Assembly: GCF_002953715.1 (NCBI RefSeq) | Contig: NZ_CP025012.1 | Span: forward strand, 3,224,001-3,288,000 | Direction: 5' to 3' | Length of the DNA stretch: 64,000 nucleotides | DNA from: Rhizobium leguminosarum | Lineage (GTDB): Bacteria; Pseudomonadota; Alphaproteobacteria; Rhizobiales; Rhizobiaceae | Part shown: positions 47,103 to 55,575 of the stretch, piece by piece | How positions within the stretch are numbered: position 1 is the stretch's first letter | Layout: the number at the start of each line of letters is the position of its first letter | Translations under genes and position numbers: made by a program | Notes under the pieces: generated by a model | Told to the model about the DNA's origin: nothing | Seen by the model: only the letters and a program-made list of their open reading frames with translations | Databases searched by the model: none

Positions 47103-48797
47103 TCATGCCTGCATCTGAGTGAAGAACGCCTGCATCCGGTCGTTCATACCATCGAACTCCTCCGGTCTGAGCACCGAAAGCTTCTGGTCAAACTCAAGCA
47201 CCAATCCGTCATCGACTTCCACCCCGTGCATCGACACTGTCCCGAGGATGGTCTGGCCGGTGTCAGGGCGTTCCGAGATAATGAGCTTGATCATGGCGGC
47301 GACGTTGGCCGCATCCTGGTCCTGCTGGTTGGGACTGTCGAGGATCATCGGAGCCGTGAACGACCCCTTGAACTCGTAGATCGTTTTCAGGAACGCGAGA
47401 TCATATGCCAGCACCGCCCGAGGCTGGTCGCTCCCGGTATCACTGATGCGGCCGTTGATCTTGGAAACCGTCGCATGATCGATCGCCGAAACATCCAACT
47501 CGCGCAGGTAGCGCAGCATAAGGACCGCATAGAAGTTCTCGACCTTCTCCCTGCGGTCCTTGTCCTTGAAAGTGTCCTGCTTGTCTTCGATCTCGGTGAT
47601 GCGGCTTGCGTAGTTGCCGATCTGCCTGTCCAGTTCGGTGAGTTGCTCGTCGAAAAGACCGGCGGCGGCGCGACGGCCTTCCATCTTGATGACATCCCGG
47701 AGACTGACGTCACCTCGTTTCTCGTCCAACTGCGTCTGGATTTCCGCAATGGTGGTGTCGGCCGCGCGCACTTCCAGCTGCGCCTTGCCGACAGCTTCTG
47801 ACAGTTTGCGCATCTCCTGCCCACTTCTGGTGAGAAATTCGAAGCACGCCTCGCGGTCGTCCAAAATGCCGAAGCGGTTGGCGAAGTCGTTTTGATGAAC
47901 AGTCCCGCACGTCGGGCAAAGTATCTCTTGGGCCTCCAGGGAGGCGGCGAATTTCGCGTCCTTCTCGAGTTCGGAGATCGCCTCCTTCGCGATACGAACC
48001 TGGCTGTCCAGCGCCGTTCGCTGGTCCAGAACTTCCGCGAGCTGGGCCGCGCGGGTCTGCCTAATTGCTCGTACGTCCTTGAGCCTGACCAGTAGCCCCT
48101 GGATGGCCTCCTCATGGTCAGCGAGCGTAAGCTCCAGACCCGAGAAGTCGGCCTCGAGACCGAGCTTTGCAACCGCCTTGCCAATAGTTCTGCGCTCGGC
48201 GGCCAGTGCCTCCTGTTCAAGCTGAAGTTTCCGCCGCTCCGCCGCAAGCTCGTAATACTCGTTTCCGAGAATGCCGGAGTGGTAGTCGATGACCGAGTTC
48301 TTGAAGTCGACGTACTGACCCAGGTGATCGAAGGAGTTGAACGGTTTTTCCCATCCGCCCTCCTGGTTCACGTAGAATGGAAGTAGCGCGAATGCCGGAG
48401 GCGGTATCTCGGGCTCGCCTTGCCGGTTTGAAAAGACGAGGCCGAACTTAAGCATGCCGGCGATGAACGGCCCAAGGTCCTTGGTGATATTTCTGGTGCA
48501 GATAAGAGCCTTGCCCTCGCCATCGAACACGGCGACGGTGTCGCCTGTCCGGAGGATGGAGTGCCTGACACCGTCGATCGTGAAGGTGACCATCGCCTTT
48601 ACCTTGGCGTCGTTCCACTTCCGGTGAATGGATTTCGGCGCTGCGCCGAAGGCCCAGTACAGGCTCTTGATTACAGACGATTTTCCGACGTCATTCGGGC
48701 CTTTGATCACCGTCAGCTTCGGATGGAACTCGATCGCCCTCGCGGTCCGTTCGACGAGCGACAGCAATTCCAGCTTTTCGAAGCGCAAGTTTCTCAT
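47103..48797 (-). CDS. SMC/Rad50-like ATPase with zinc hook (LmuB-like)
   Basis: 564 residues. Walker A TVIKGPNDVGKSSVIKSLYWAFG at the N-terminus (about 30-50), coiled coil about 175-295, a CPTCG zinc hook near residue 300, a second coiled coil to about 410, and a C-terminal Walker B-like SFTAPMILDSPNQQDQD. This is a compact SMC/Rad50/SbcC-type architecture, shorter than housekeeping SbcC. It follows a Cap4-type nuclease gene by 51 nt in the same operon. SMC plus Cap4 nuclease is the pairing in Lamassu anti-phage systems, where the SMC senses foreign DNA. Confidence 0.75.
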   Translation of the reverse strand: MRNLRFEKLELLSLVERTARAIEFHPKLTVIKGPNDVGKSSVIKSLYWAFGAAPKSIHRKWNDAKVKAMVTFTIDGVRHSILRTGDTVAVFDGEGKALICTRNITKDLGPFIAGMLKFGLVFSNRQGEPEIPPPAFALLPFYVNQEGGWEKPFNSFDHLGQYVDFKNSVIDYHSGILGNEYYELAAERRKLQLEQEALAAERRTIGKAVAKLGLEADFSGLELTLADHEEAIQGLLVRLKDVRAIRQTRAAQLAEVLDQRTALDSQVRIAKEAISELEKDAKFAASLEAQEILCPTCGTVHQNDFANRFGILDDREACFEFLTRSGQEMRKLSEAVGKAQLEVRAADTTIAEIQTQLDEKRGDVSLRDVIKMEGRRAAAGLFDEQLTELDRQIGNYASRITEIEDKQDTFKDKDRREKVENFYAVLMLRYLRELDVSAIDHATVSKINGRISDTGSDQPRAVLAYDLAFLKTIYEFKGSFTAPMILDSPNQQDQDAANVAAMIKLIISERPDTGQTILGTVSMHGVEVDDGLVLEFDQKLSVLRPEEFDGMNDRMQAFFTQMQA

Positions 48798-48848
48798 CGT
48801 TCTTTTTTCTCAGATTCCGTATCAGCAGTTGGTATTTATCGGTCGCAC

Positions 48849-49910
48849 TCATCGCTTGAACTCATAAAGTATGACGGCATGCTCGAAGTCTTCCGCCATG
48901 TCGCCGAACCTCTGCCGTATAAGGCTTCGGACGGCAGGGAGCGACTGCACTACCCCGTCCCACATAGTGGACGCCGTTTCCATAATGGGGACAACGATAT
49001 TCTTGACCGCATCGGCGAATTCGAGCCCCGACGCATACGGCCGTTCAAAGCGCGACATTTCGTAGTTGCGCCACTCCCTCTCTATCCGGGCCGCTTGGGC
49101 GAACGGCAGGTTCAGATAAGAGGCGACCGAGTTCCAGTCTGGCCGATGCTGGCGACGCTTTTGGAATGACTCCAGCTTCCCCGTGATATCGGCGCGCGTC
49201 AGGAATTTGGACTTCCTCAGTTCGTCGATCCCGGTCAGATCGGCAAGCTTCTTCGACCTTTGCCTGCACTCGTCGACGAGAATGAAATTGAAGGCGCGCG
49301 AGTCGATCCCGCTTCCGATGGCATCATCGAGGAACTTCGTCACGATGCCGAGTAGCGTTTGGTCATAGGTATCAAGGTGAAGGCCGCAATCCGAAAAATG
49401 GAAGAGCGGCAGGTGATCTGTCGATTTGAATCCCGAGCATTCGATTCCCAAGGCAGTTATGAACTTGTCGAGCTTGGCCTTTTCCGCCGCACTGAATGGA
49501 GCTTCGGTCAATTCGCTGGACATCTCCGACAGCGGCCGGTTGCTTACAAAGACCACCTTGTCCACCGTCGAGCCGAAGCGCTCCACGTTGTCAAACATCT
49601 TGCCAGCGTAAGAAGGCTTGCGCGTTTCGCCCGACTTCGTCCGCTGGCTGATCTTCGCCAGGCTCCAGCTTGGGCTCTTCGTCGTCTTGACCTGGTAGAA
49701 ACTCAAACGTGTCGGTGCCGAGAGACTGTCCAGCTCAGCGATATCATCGTGAAACTCGAAAGCCACCGCATATTCCGCGCCAGAAGAGTGCAGCGAAATT
49801 ACCTTCATGAGGCCCCAAGCCGTCTGGAAGTCGAACCGGTCATAGGCTGTCCGCCCGCCGTTCTCCCGCTCGGGCACTGTCAGTAGGTCTTCGATTATCG
49901 TCAATGACAT
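48849..49910 (-). CDS. Cap4-type (DUF4297) dsDNA endonuclease-like effector (LmuA-like)
   Basis: 353 residues from ATG 49910 (GGTGGGG upstream; frame open to 49946). The N-terminal part has GGRTAYDRFDFQTAWGLMKV, a His-Asp-Asp (FEFHDDIAEL) and SFYQVKTT: the D...QVK pattern of the restriction-like Cap4/DUF4297 nuclease. The C-terminal half is helical (ADITGKLESFQKRRQHRPDW). Predicted to degrade DNA when licensed by the adjacent SMC protein. Because no LmuC-like third gene is visible, the system may be a two-gene variant. Confidence 0.7.
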   Translation of the reverse strand: MSLTIIEDLLTVPERENGGRTAYDRFDFQTAWGLMKVISLHSSGAEYAVAFEFHDDIAELDSLSAPTRLSFYQVKTTKSPSWSLAKISQRTKSGETRKPSYAGKMFDNVERFGSTVDKVVFVSNRPLSEMSSELTEAPFSAAEKAKLDKFITALGIECSGFKSTDHLPLFHFSDCGLHLDTYDQTLLGIVTKFLDDAIGSGIDSRAFNFILVDECRQRSKKLADLTGIDELRKSKFLTRADITGKLESFQKRRQHRPDWNSVASYLNLPFAQAARIEREWRNYEMSRFERPYASGLEFADAVKNIVVPIMETASTMWDGVVQSLPAVRSLIRQRFGDMAEDFEHAVILYEFKR

Positions 49911-50595
49911 CCCCACCAAGCCATCGAATCGCGCAACAGCTTCCAAGTTGTGTGGGAACGCACCTTATTGGTGTTTTTATTCTGCGCAAGCCGACGCTAT
50001 CCGACAACGAACGGTTCTCTCAGCACCATGACCCCTCAGAGCTTGGGCGATCGGCGGTTTGTTCAATGGCAGTTAACCCCAAGGGTCGTTGAAATGCTCT
50101 TCATCGATCGCGCCGTTGGCGTGAATTTTTCATCCAATGGGCCACCTCTGCTGCGCTCTGTGCCGCCACCCGGAGGTCTTTAATAAATCCGCGGACGCAC
50201 CCGTACGTTCTCTTATGTTCCCGTCGCGCTGGGCGGTGAGATCACCTGTTCGACGCGTGGCATCTCGCCACGACGCACGGTCGGCTGTACTCGAGCACAA
50301 CCGATCGCCCGTCTGCGGCTTCGGGCGCGTCGAAGACCCTGCGCGCACGCAACAAAGTGATTGGCCTATGACCTCCGGGTCACAGGCCGTTTTCAGGTGC
50401 GCTTAGCAGTATGCGCTATGCGGGTGTTAATGACTTCACGGTATCAGCGTTCGGCAAACTTACGGCACACCTCGGTAGGTCATCCTGGGCGACCGGCAAA
50501 CGGTTTGTCTTGCAAAGCAGGCTTATCGGTCCGCTTTCGACAAAACGGATATCTGGTCGGTACCGCGATGCGGACGGTACGATTGCAGGACGATA
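49911..50595. other. 685-nt region without a supported gene
   Basis: It lies between the nuclease start and the 3' end of the three-gene module. Plus-strand ORFs of 70-90 codons occur (for example 50411-50635), but none has a good start or known content; they overlap minus-strand coding at 50596. It must contain the promoter of the nuclease/SMC operon. Confidence 0.4.
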
Positions 50596-51270
50596 TCAGC
50601 TGCCGTTAGCGAACCCCGGTGCCAAAGCGGCATGACTATAGAGGTTGTCGAACTTTCGCTTGAAAGCCTCCTGAAGACCATAATCGCCTCGAAGAGCATG
50701 GCGGTAGTCGATGAGATAGGCTTTAATCGCATCTCCGAATGCGTCACGGTTGACGACCTTAGTTTCGAAGTCGATCAACGCATATCGCGAGCGACCTGCC
50801 TTGACGATCCAGCCGTCTTTCGTCTGCGCTTCGTGAACAAGCCCGCATCGGATATCCCCGTAAAACACTCGCGCACTGGCCTCCGCCGGAAACCAGTCCG
50901 AAAATGGTGGGTTCTGGCAAAGGAATTCCACAAACAGTCTTTTGCTGCCCCCATATTCGTAATCTACTCCCCACTCCGCACCCTGCCTGTAATTCCAGCC
51001 TCGGCGCAACGAGGCCAGGAATTCGACCACCGAGCACTGGATGGTTAGGATTAAAAAGCCCTCGCCCTTGAGTTTTCGGCTCCGATCTATCCCCTCGATC
51101 GGATCGAAGTAACGAAGCCTAAACCTCGTATCCAGGCAGTTCTGAATGGCAAGGTCCCATTGTTCAGGAGAGGCATCCGCGGCCAAGGCTACCTTGATGG
51201 TTGGCCATGCTTTCGGAAACTTATCTGGCGATGACACATGATCGTCGGACGCACGTTCTGCCTCAGTCAT
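50596..51270 (-). CDS. Unknown protein with R-x4-H (HEPN-type) motif
   Basis: 224 residues from ATG 51270, preferred because AGGTG lies just upstream and it overlaps the preceding stop by 8 nt; the frame is open to 51366. The middle is helical (SVVEFLASLRRGWNYRQGAEWG). FYGDIRCGLVHEAQTK contains R-C-G-L-V-H, the R-x4-H spacing of HEPN ribonucleases, followed by a beta-rich C-terminus. Last gene of a compact three-gene minus-strand module. Possible toxin or effector; no named family recognised. Confidence 0.55.
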   Translation of the reverse strand: MTEAERASDDHVSSPDKFPKAWPTIKVALAADASPEQWDLAIQNCLDTRFRLRYFDPIEGIDRSRKLKGEGFLILTIQCSVVEFLASLRRGWNYRQGAEWGVDYEYGGSKRLFVEFLCQNPPFSDWFPAEASARVFYGDIRCGLVHEAQTKDGWIVKAGRSRYALIDFETKVVNRDAFGDAIKAYLIDYRHALRGDYGLQEAFKRKFDNLYSHAALAPGFANGS

Positions 51271-52096
51271 CTTCACCTGTGAGTTCCTTCCAGCGTCCGA
51301 CATCCACGTCAATGTATCCCACGGGGTAACTTCTTCCCATATTGGCGAATGGAAGTTCGCCCTCACTGTGGACCCGTATAAGCGCAGCAGGCGGCAAGTC
51401 AGAGGTGACGAAAAGATCGAAGGCGCTCTTTTCTGGAATACCGCCTATTGCCCTGCCGAACGTCGCGACGACGGCAACGGCCGCCGAGTAACTGTGCGTG
51501 GTTGCTGACATCGGAACCGCCACTTCCAGAATTCGTGGCGTTCCTGTTTCGGCTAGCGAGGAAAGCACGCTCTCATCGTCGAGGAACATGGAAGCCACTT
51601 CTCCGCCCCAATGCGCCAACAAAGGTTCGACGCCCCCGTCGTCCGGCGAAATCGGGTGGGAAGCCATCCAGAACTTTCCCGAGCGTGATGGCTGCGAGTG
51701 AAAGGGGCTCTGCTCGAACATTGTATCGGCGGCCGTTGCCGCAAGGGCCCCGGCGCGCACCAGCACATCCAGGCGACCTCGGAGCAATGACAGGGTCGAC
51801 ACTCGCACGCCATCGGCGCGAAGCGTTCCGACCTCCTCGTCCGTCATGCGGCTATAATGATATGCACGGATCGTGCGGCTTCGCATTTCCAGATCGAGCG
51901 CCTCGCGAAAGTGCTGGAAGGCGGACGCATATGGATTGAGGGGCCGTGTTATCGGCCGATCGAGACCACTCGCCAAGTCATAGGCGAGCGTGATCTCCAA
52001 GTCTGTCTTCATATAGCCGATGATGACTTCAGCTTTGGCAGAAAGCATCTCATGGAGATCGGCATCGAACGTCCTGACATCCCAGACATCGATCAT
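51263..52096 (-). CDS. Unknown protein of the three-gene module
   Basis: 277 residues. AYHYSRMTDEEVGTLRADGV, then LLAHWGGEVASMFLDD and VAVPMSATTHSYSAA; the H-x-S-R-M-T-D-E-E opening with downstream hydrophobic strands recalls uncharacterised families seen near defence genes and is faintly like ADP-ribosyltransferase folds, but I cannot assign it. ATG 52096 overlaps the upstream small gene's stop (ATGA), and its own end overlaps the next gene by 8 nt, so all three are translationally coupled. Confidence 0.6.
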   Translation of the reverse strand: MIDVWDVRTFDADLHEMLSAKAEVIIGYMKTDLEITLAYDLASGLDRPITRPLNPYASAFQHFREALDLEMRSRTIRAYHYSRMTDEEVGTLRADGVRVSTLSLLRGRLDVLVRAGALAATAADTMFEQSPFHSQPSRSGKFWMASHPISPDDGGVEPLLAHWGGEVASMFLDDESVLSSLAETGTPRILEVAVPMSATTHSYSAAVAVVATFGRAIGGIPEKSAFDLFVTSDLPPAALIRVHSEGELPFANMGRSYPVGYIDVDVGRWKELTGEDD

Positions 52097-52290
52097 AGTC
52101 GCTCACCGCCCCGCAACCTAAACCCGATTCCGCTTAGCAGCAGGTGAGTTTTCGCCCGCTTCCCGAGTTGTCGAAACCCGAGGTCGTCGAGAGCAGACCC
52201 GAAAGAAAGGTTGGGTGTCGGGGCATTACGAGGAACCTCGCCAGCGCTCGTCGCAACGTCTTGGGAATTCGCTTGCGATTTATCGTCCAT
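52093..52290 (-). CDS. Small protein heading the three-gene module
   Basis: 65 residues from ATG 52290 (MDDKSQANSQDVATSAGEVP): a polar, probably disordered N-terminus and a basic C-terminal half (LGFRQLGKRAKTHLLLSGIGF). Its stop overlaps the next ATG. Size and position are those of an antitoxin or small regulatory partner. The frame runs back into the decayed copy 2 of the HEPN-like gene (to 52500), so part of it may derive from a fusion after that gene broke. Confidence 0.4.
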   Translation of the reverse strand: MDDKSQANSQDVATSAGEVPRNAPTPNLSFGSALDDLGFRQLGKRAKTHLLLSGIGFRLRGGERL

Positions 52291-52375
52291 GGGCTTTGAT
52301 ATCTTATCCGATCGGCGACAAGTTAGCCGGTTGGATGGCTCTTTGCACGCTGTTTCGACGTTAGGAATTCGAGCC

Positions 52376-52550
52376 TCGGCTGCGTCGTCCGTCTCGTTGA
52401 ATTCGGTCCAATGTCCCTTTATCCCTTTCGGGATCATGTCGTTGCTAGCTTCCGGAACGGCGTGCGACAGCACGACCATCTGCACGTCGGCAACCAGCAT
52501 CGGAACGATAAGTCTGACGCGCCTCAGCGCCTCCTCGGCATCAAAGCCAT
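52376..52550 (-). pseudogene. HEPN/AbiU2-like gene fragment (copy 2), frameshifted
   Basis: Starts like copy 1 (ATG GCT TTG) but lacks one base at the fourth codon, which shifts the frame; the intact part continues as MLVADVQMVVLSHAVPEAS then GHWTEFNETDDAAE. Similarity to copy 1 then stops near 52380. It keeps the Trp codon that is a stop in copy 1. Just upstream lies the tail of the small coupled ORF (LSKDETSHPHE). Confidence 0.5.
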
Positions 52551-52589
52551 GCCTGCCTCATTCATGCGGATGGGAAGTCTCGTCCTTCG
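52377..52589. repeat. Duplicated segment, copy 2
   Basis: Direct-orientation relative of 46672-46884. The match begins next to the stop of the cyclase gene at 52613 and ends inside the HEPN-like fragment. Confidence 0.65.
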
Positions 52590-52612
52590 ACAGCTTATCC
52601 CTTCACAGTATC

Positions 52613-54358
52613 CTATGGAACAATGTGAGAAACGGACACTCCAGCTTTATGGAAGCCATCCAACCAAAGTTCCCCATCGCCTGATAGGGCGCATAACCTT
52701 ACGGTATTGCGGGCATAGACAGTGGCGTCGAACGTGTCGGGCTTCTGCCGCGCTATGACTGCAGCTTCCTCTACCCTGCCAAGCTGGGCGAGACAGGCCG
52801 CCTGGTTCAACCTGAAAAAATATGGCGGATTGATAAGGGTTCCGTATGCTGCCAGGGCAGCATCAAACCTGCGCGCCAAGTAGTAGCAGTCCCCGAGACT
52901 AGAAACGAAGGCCGGAGGCAGGAGCGGCTCGAACTTGCACCCCCGCTCAACAAGAGCCAAGCCTTCATCGTGCCTCCCCGCATAGGCAACGATCATTCCT
53001 CGTGCGACAAGGACATTTATGTCATGCGGACTCATGGCGATCGCAATGTCAGAGTAGCGCACGGCATCGTCAATTCTCCCTACGAGCAAAAAACACGCAG
53101 CGACGCTGGTAAGGACGAAGGGATCAGTCTTGTCGGCCGCGATTGCACGCGCGGCGAACTGCTGGCACTGAATCTCAAGTTCGGCATCTGTTGCGGCGCT
53201 CGGCTCACTGAACCGCCAATAAGCGTAGAGTAACCCCAACGAAGCGAGAGCGGGCGCGTATGTCGGGTCGATACGGACCGCCTCGTGCATGTGTTCGCGT
53301 GCACCCTGTTCGTCACCATTGCGCCAGGCCGCTCCTGCTCGGAGCCACGACGTATAGGCGGAGATACTCGTCGTGGAAGTCCTTCCGCGCACGATACCGG
53401 CGATCTCTTGAAGGTTGAAAAACAAGCGGCCAATAATCGCCTCGACGATTTGATCCTGAACAGCGAAGATGTCCGCCATCTCGCGATCGAATTTCTCAGC
53501 AAAGACATGAGCGCCGGTCTGTGCATCGATCAATTGCACCGAAGCGCGCATGCGCTGGCCGGCCATCCGAACACTACCTTCGAGGACGAAATCCGCGCCG
53601 AGCTGTCGGCCCACCTCGGCAACGTTCACCGATTGGCCCTTGTAGCTGAACGTGGTGTTCCTGGCTACGACGGAAAGATTCTTGAAGCGACTCAGCTCGG
53701 TTATGATGTCTTCGGTGATGCCATCGGCAAAATAGTCCTGTTCCGCGTTTCCCGACATGTTTGTGAGGGGTAGAACGGCGACGGTGGTAAATCCCTTGTC
53801 GCGAGCAAGCGTAGCCGAGGGTAGTGCGCGAGACGTCTCGATCCCAAAGATCCTGACTGGCGCAGCGATGTTCTTGAGCTGCACGAGTCCCAAGTCTTTC
53901 ATCGTGATGGAAATTTTGCCCCGAACTTCATTGTGGACTTTTTCGGATATACAGATGCCGCCCGGCTCGGCGAGCGTTTCCAACCGCGCTGCGATATTGA
54001 CCCCCTCACCATAGATATCTGAGCCCTCACCGATCACATCGCCTATATTGATGCCAATCCGGAGTACGATCTGACGGGGTTCTGGAATGTCGGCATTCGC
54101 CTCCGTCATCTTCCGCTGAAGCTCGAGGGCCGCCTCGACGGCCCTGATCGCGCTGGCAAATTCGACCAGCACGCCGTCGCCCATCAATTTGACAATGCGC
54201 CCTCCATGCGCGCGCACCACCGGGTCGAGCACATGCCTTCGTCGCTCCTTCAATGTCTCGAATGTCCCAGCCTCATCGGCTTCCATCATTCGCGAATAGC
54301 CGACGACATCCGCGACAAGGATCGCAACGAGGCGTCGGCGTATTGATTTCTCGATCAC
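52613..54358 (-). CDS. Class III nucleotide cyclase with TolB-like and TPR modules
   Basis: 581 residues. Cyclase homology domain about 8-170: metal Asp in LVADVVGYSRMM, second Asp in KLMGDGVLVEF, RIGINIGDVIGEG, and the transition-state Asn/Arg in GVNIAARLE. A TolB/FlgO-like segment follows (AVLPLTNMSGNAEQDYFADGITEDIITEL; SYKGQSVNVAEVGRQLGADFVLEGS, quoted in part), then helical TPR-like repeats to the end. No membrane segment is obvious. Predicted to make cAMP (or cGMP) in response to a bound partner or signal. It is one of four cyclases in 8.6 kb. Confidence 0.88.
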   Translation of the reverse strand: MIEKSIRRRLVAILVADVVGYSRMMEADEAGTFETLKERRRHVLDPVVRAHGGRIVKLMGDGVLVEFASAIRAVEAALELQRKMTEANADIPEPRQIVLRIGINIGDVIGEGSDIYGEGVNIAARLETLAEPGGICISEKVHNEVRGKISITMKDLGLVQLKNIAAPVRIFGIETSRALPSATLARDKGFTTVAVLPLTNMSGNAEQDYFADGITEDIITELSRFKNLSVVARNTTFSYKGQSVNVAEVGRQLGADFVLEGSVRMAGQRMRASVQLIDAQTGAHVFAEKFDREMADIFAVQDQIVEAIIGRLFFNLQEIAGIVRGRTSTTSISAYTSWLRAGAAWRNGDEQGAREHMHEAVRIDPTYAPALASLGLLYAYWRFSEPSAATDAELEIQCQQFAARAIAADKTDPFVLTSVAACFLLVGRIDDAVRYSDIAIAMSPHDINVLVARGMIVAYAGRHDEGLALVERGCKFEPLLPPAFVSSLGDCYYLARRFDAALAAYGTLINPPYFFRLNQAACLAQLGRVEEAAVIARQKPDTFDATVYARNTVRLCALSGDGELWLDGFHKAGVSVSHIVP

Positions 54359-54575
54359 GCTCCGACGTCTCCTGTGTGTGGGCCGTTCTGAGAAGTCGAC
54401 CTCGCTCGTGACACATTATCGGATTGTGGGTTTGATCAAAATCTTCTTGTGGCACTTGCTCCATATTGCCGAAGTTTTGACTGACGGACACTCTCCGAAC
54501 GGATCTTCGGACTTCAGTCGGAAGTGACAGGCACGGTCGTTTTCGATACTCTTGCGCTGCCCCAGAAGGAGAAAT

Positions 54576-54956
54576 ATGCCTACGATCCTCATCCTTGAAG
54601 ACGAACCGTTCATCGCGCTCGATATCGAGACGGTTCTGGAGGAATGTGGCCAGCGCAGCTTCGTAACGCTCTCGACCGGTTCGGACGCCCTTTCCTGGCT
54701 GAAGGAAAACTCGCCGTCCGCCGCAATCGTCGACCCTCGCCTCTCGGACGGCGTCTGCACTGCCGTCGCGCGGCATCTCGTCGATTCCGACATTCCGTTC
54801 ATTGTCTATTCGGGCGAGACGGAATCCGTTTCCGAGCTGGAACCCGCGTTCGCAGAAGGTCATCTTCTGATGAAGCCGGCCTCGCCTGAGCAGCTTGTGG
54901 AAGCCGTCGAGACAGCCTTGTACGGGTCCGACCGTCGGCGTAAGTCCGGGACATGA
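54576..54956 (+). CDS. Single-domain response regulator
   Basis: 126 residues from ATG 54576 (AAGGAG upstream). Acidic site ILILEDEPFIALDIE, phospho-acceptor Asp in AAIVDPRLSDG, Ser in FIVYSGETES and Lys in LLMKPASPEQ. It has no output domain, so it would act as a phosphorelay shuttle or by protein contact. It overlaps a 75-residue ORF downstream (ATGA). The kinase is not adjacent; location between two cyclase genes is suggestive. Confidence 0.85.
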   Translation: MPTILILEDEPFIALDIETVLEECGQRSFVTLSTGSDALSWLKENSPSAAIVDPRLSDGVCTAVARHLVDSDIPFIVYSGETESVSELEPAFAEGHLLMKPASPEQLVEAVETALYGSDRRRKSGT

Positions 54957-55180
54957 CGACACGTTATCTCTGGACGTTGGAACGCGAAGGCCGGTCGACC
55001 CGCAGCGGTCTCGACACGGTCGAGAAAATCATTTCGATCATTGTGGCCGAGGACGTTCCAGGTGCCATGTCGGCCGACTGGGTGGTCTCGTTCATGCGGA
55101 TCGATGCCGACCAGGACGGATCGGCAGCTCACGAATCCCCGCTGGGCTGGACGCTGTGTCTGCAGCAGATGGCTACCTAG
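54953..55180 (+). CDS. Hypothetical protein coupled to the response regulator
   Basis: 75 residues. Its ATG overlaps the regulator's stop by 4 nt. It begins TTRYLWTLEREGRSTRSGLDTVEK and has a hydrophobic middle (IISIIVAEDVPGAMSADWVVSFM). No family recognised. The tight overlap supports real translation. Confidence 0.45.
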   Translation: MTTRYLWTLEREGRSTRSGLDTVEKIISIIVAEDVPGAMSADWVVSFMRIDADQDGSAAHESPLGWTLCLQQMAT

Positions 55181-55402
55181 TTCGCCTTGCTGTCAGGTCT
55201 CGATGCGGTAGACAGCGGCGTTGTCCTGCACCTCTCGAAGAGGGCGGGATATGAGGGGTTGCAACGTGTATCCTTATGGCAGTCATTGCCGTGGCAATGG
55301 GAGCTACGGCTTCGTACGCGGCTGAGGGCCGGCGGGTTTCGATCGGATGGCAGACCGCATGCGGGGTCGATCCAGGTGGAATAAGCCGTTCAGGAGGTGC
55401 CT

Positions 55403-55465
55403 ATGTCTTCCATAAGAGTTCCAACCATTGCAGCGGCGGTATTTTCAAGCAACGATCTCAAGTGA
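55403..55465 (+). CDS. Possible 20-residue ORF with strong Shine-Dalgarno
   Basis: MSSIRVPTIAAAVFSSNDLK, with AGGAGG 6 nt before the ATG. The rest of the 395-nt gap 55181-55575 shows nothing recognisable. It could be the remaining start of a decayed gene or a genuine small protein. Confidence 0.25.
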   Translation: MSSIRVPTIAAAVFSSNDLK

Positions 55466-55575
55466 ATTCGGGCAACATCCCGGTCAACAGACAAGTCGCA
55501 CGGTGTCTACTCCCAGAAACCCTTCGACTACGAGATGAGGTCGGTAGGCATGCAGGTCCTTCGCGTCGGGTAGCC

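Noticed and set aside
50411..50635. 74-codon plus-strand ORF
   Set aside because: No good start signal, no family, and it overlaps the 3' end of the minus-strand R-x4-H gene.
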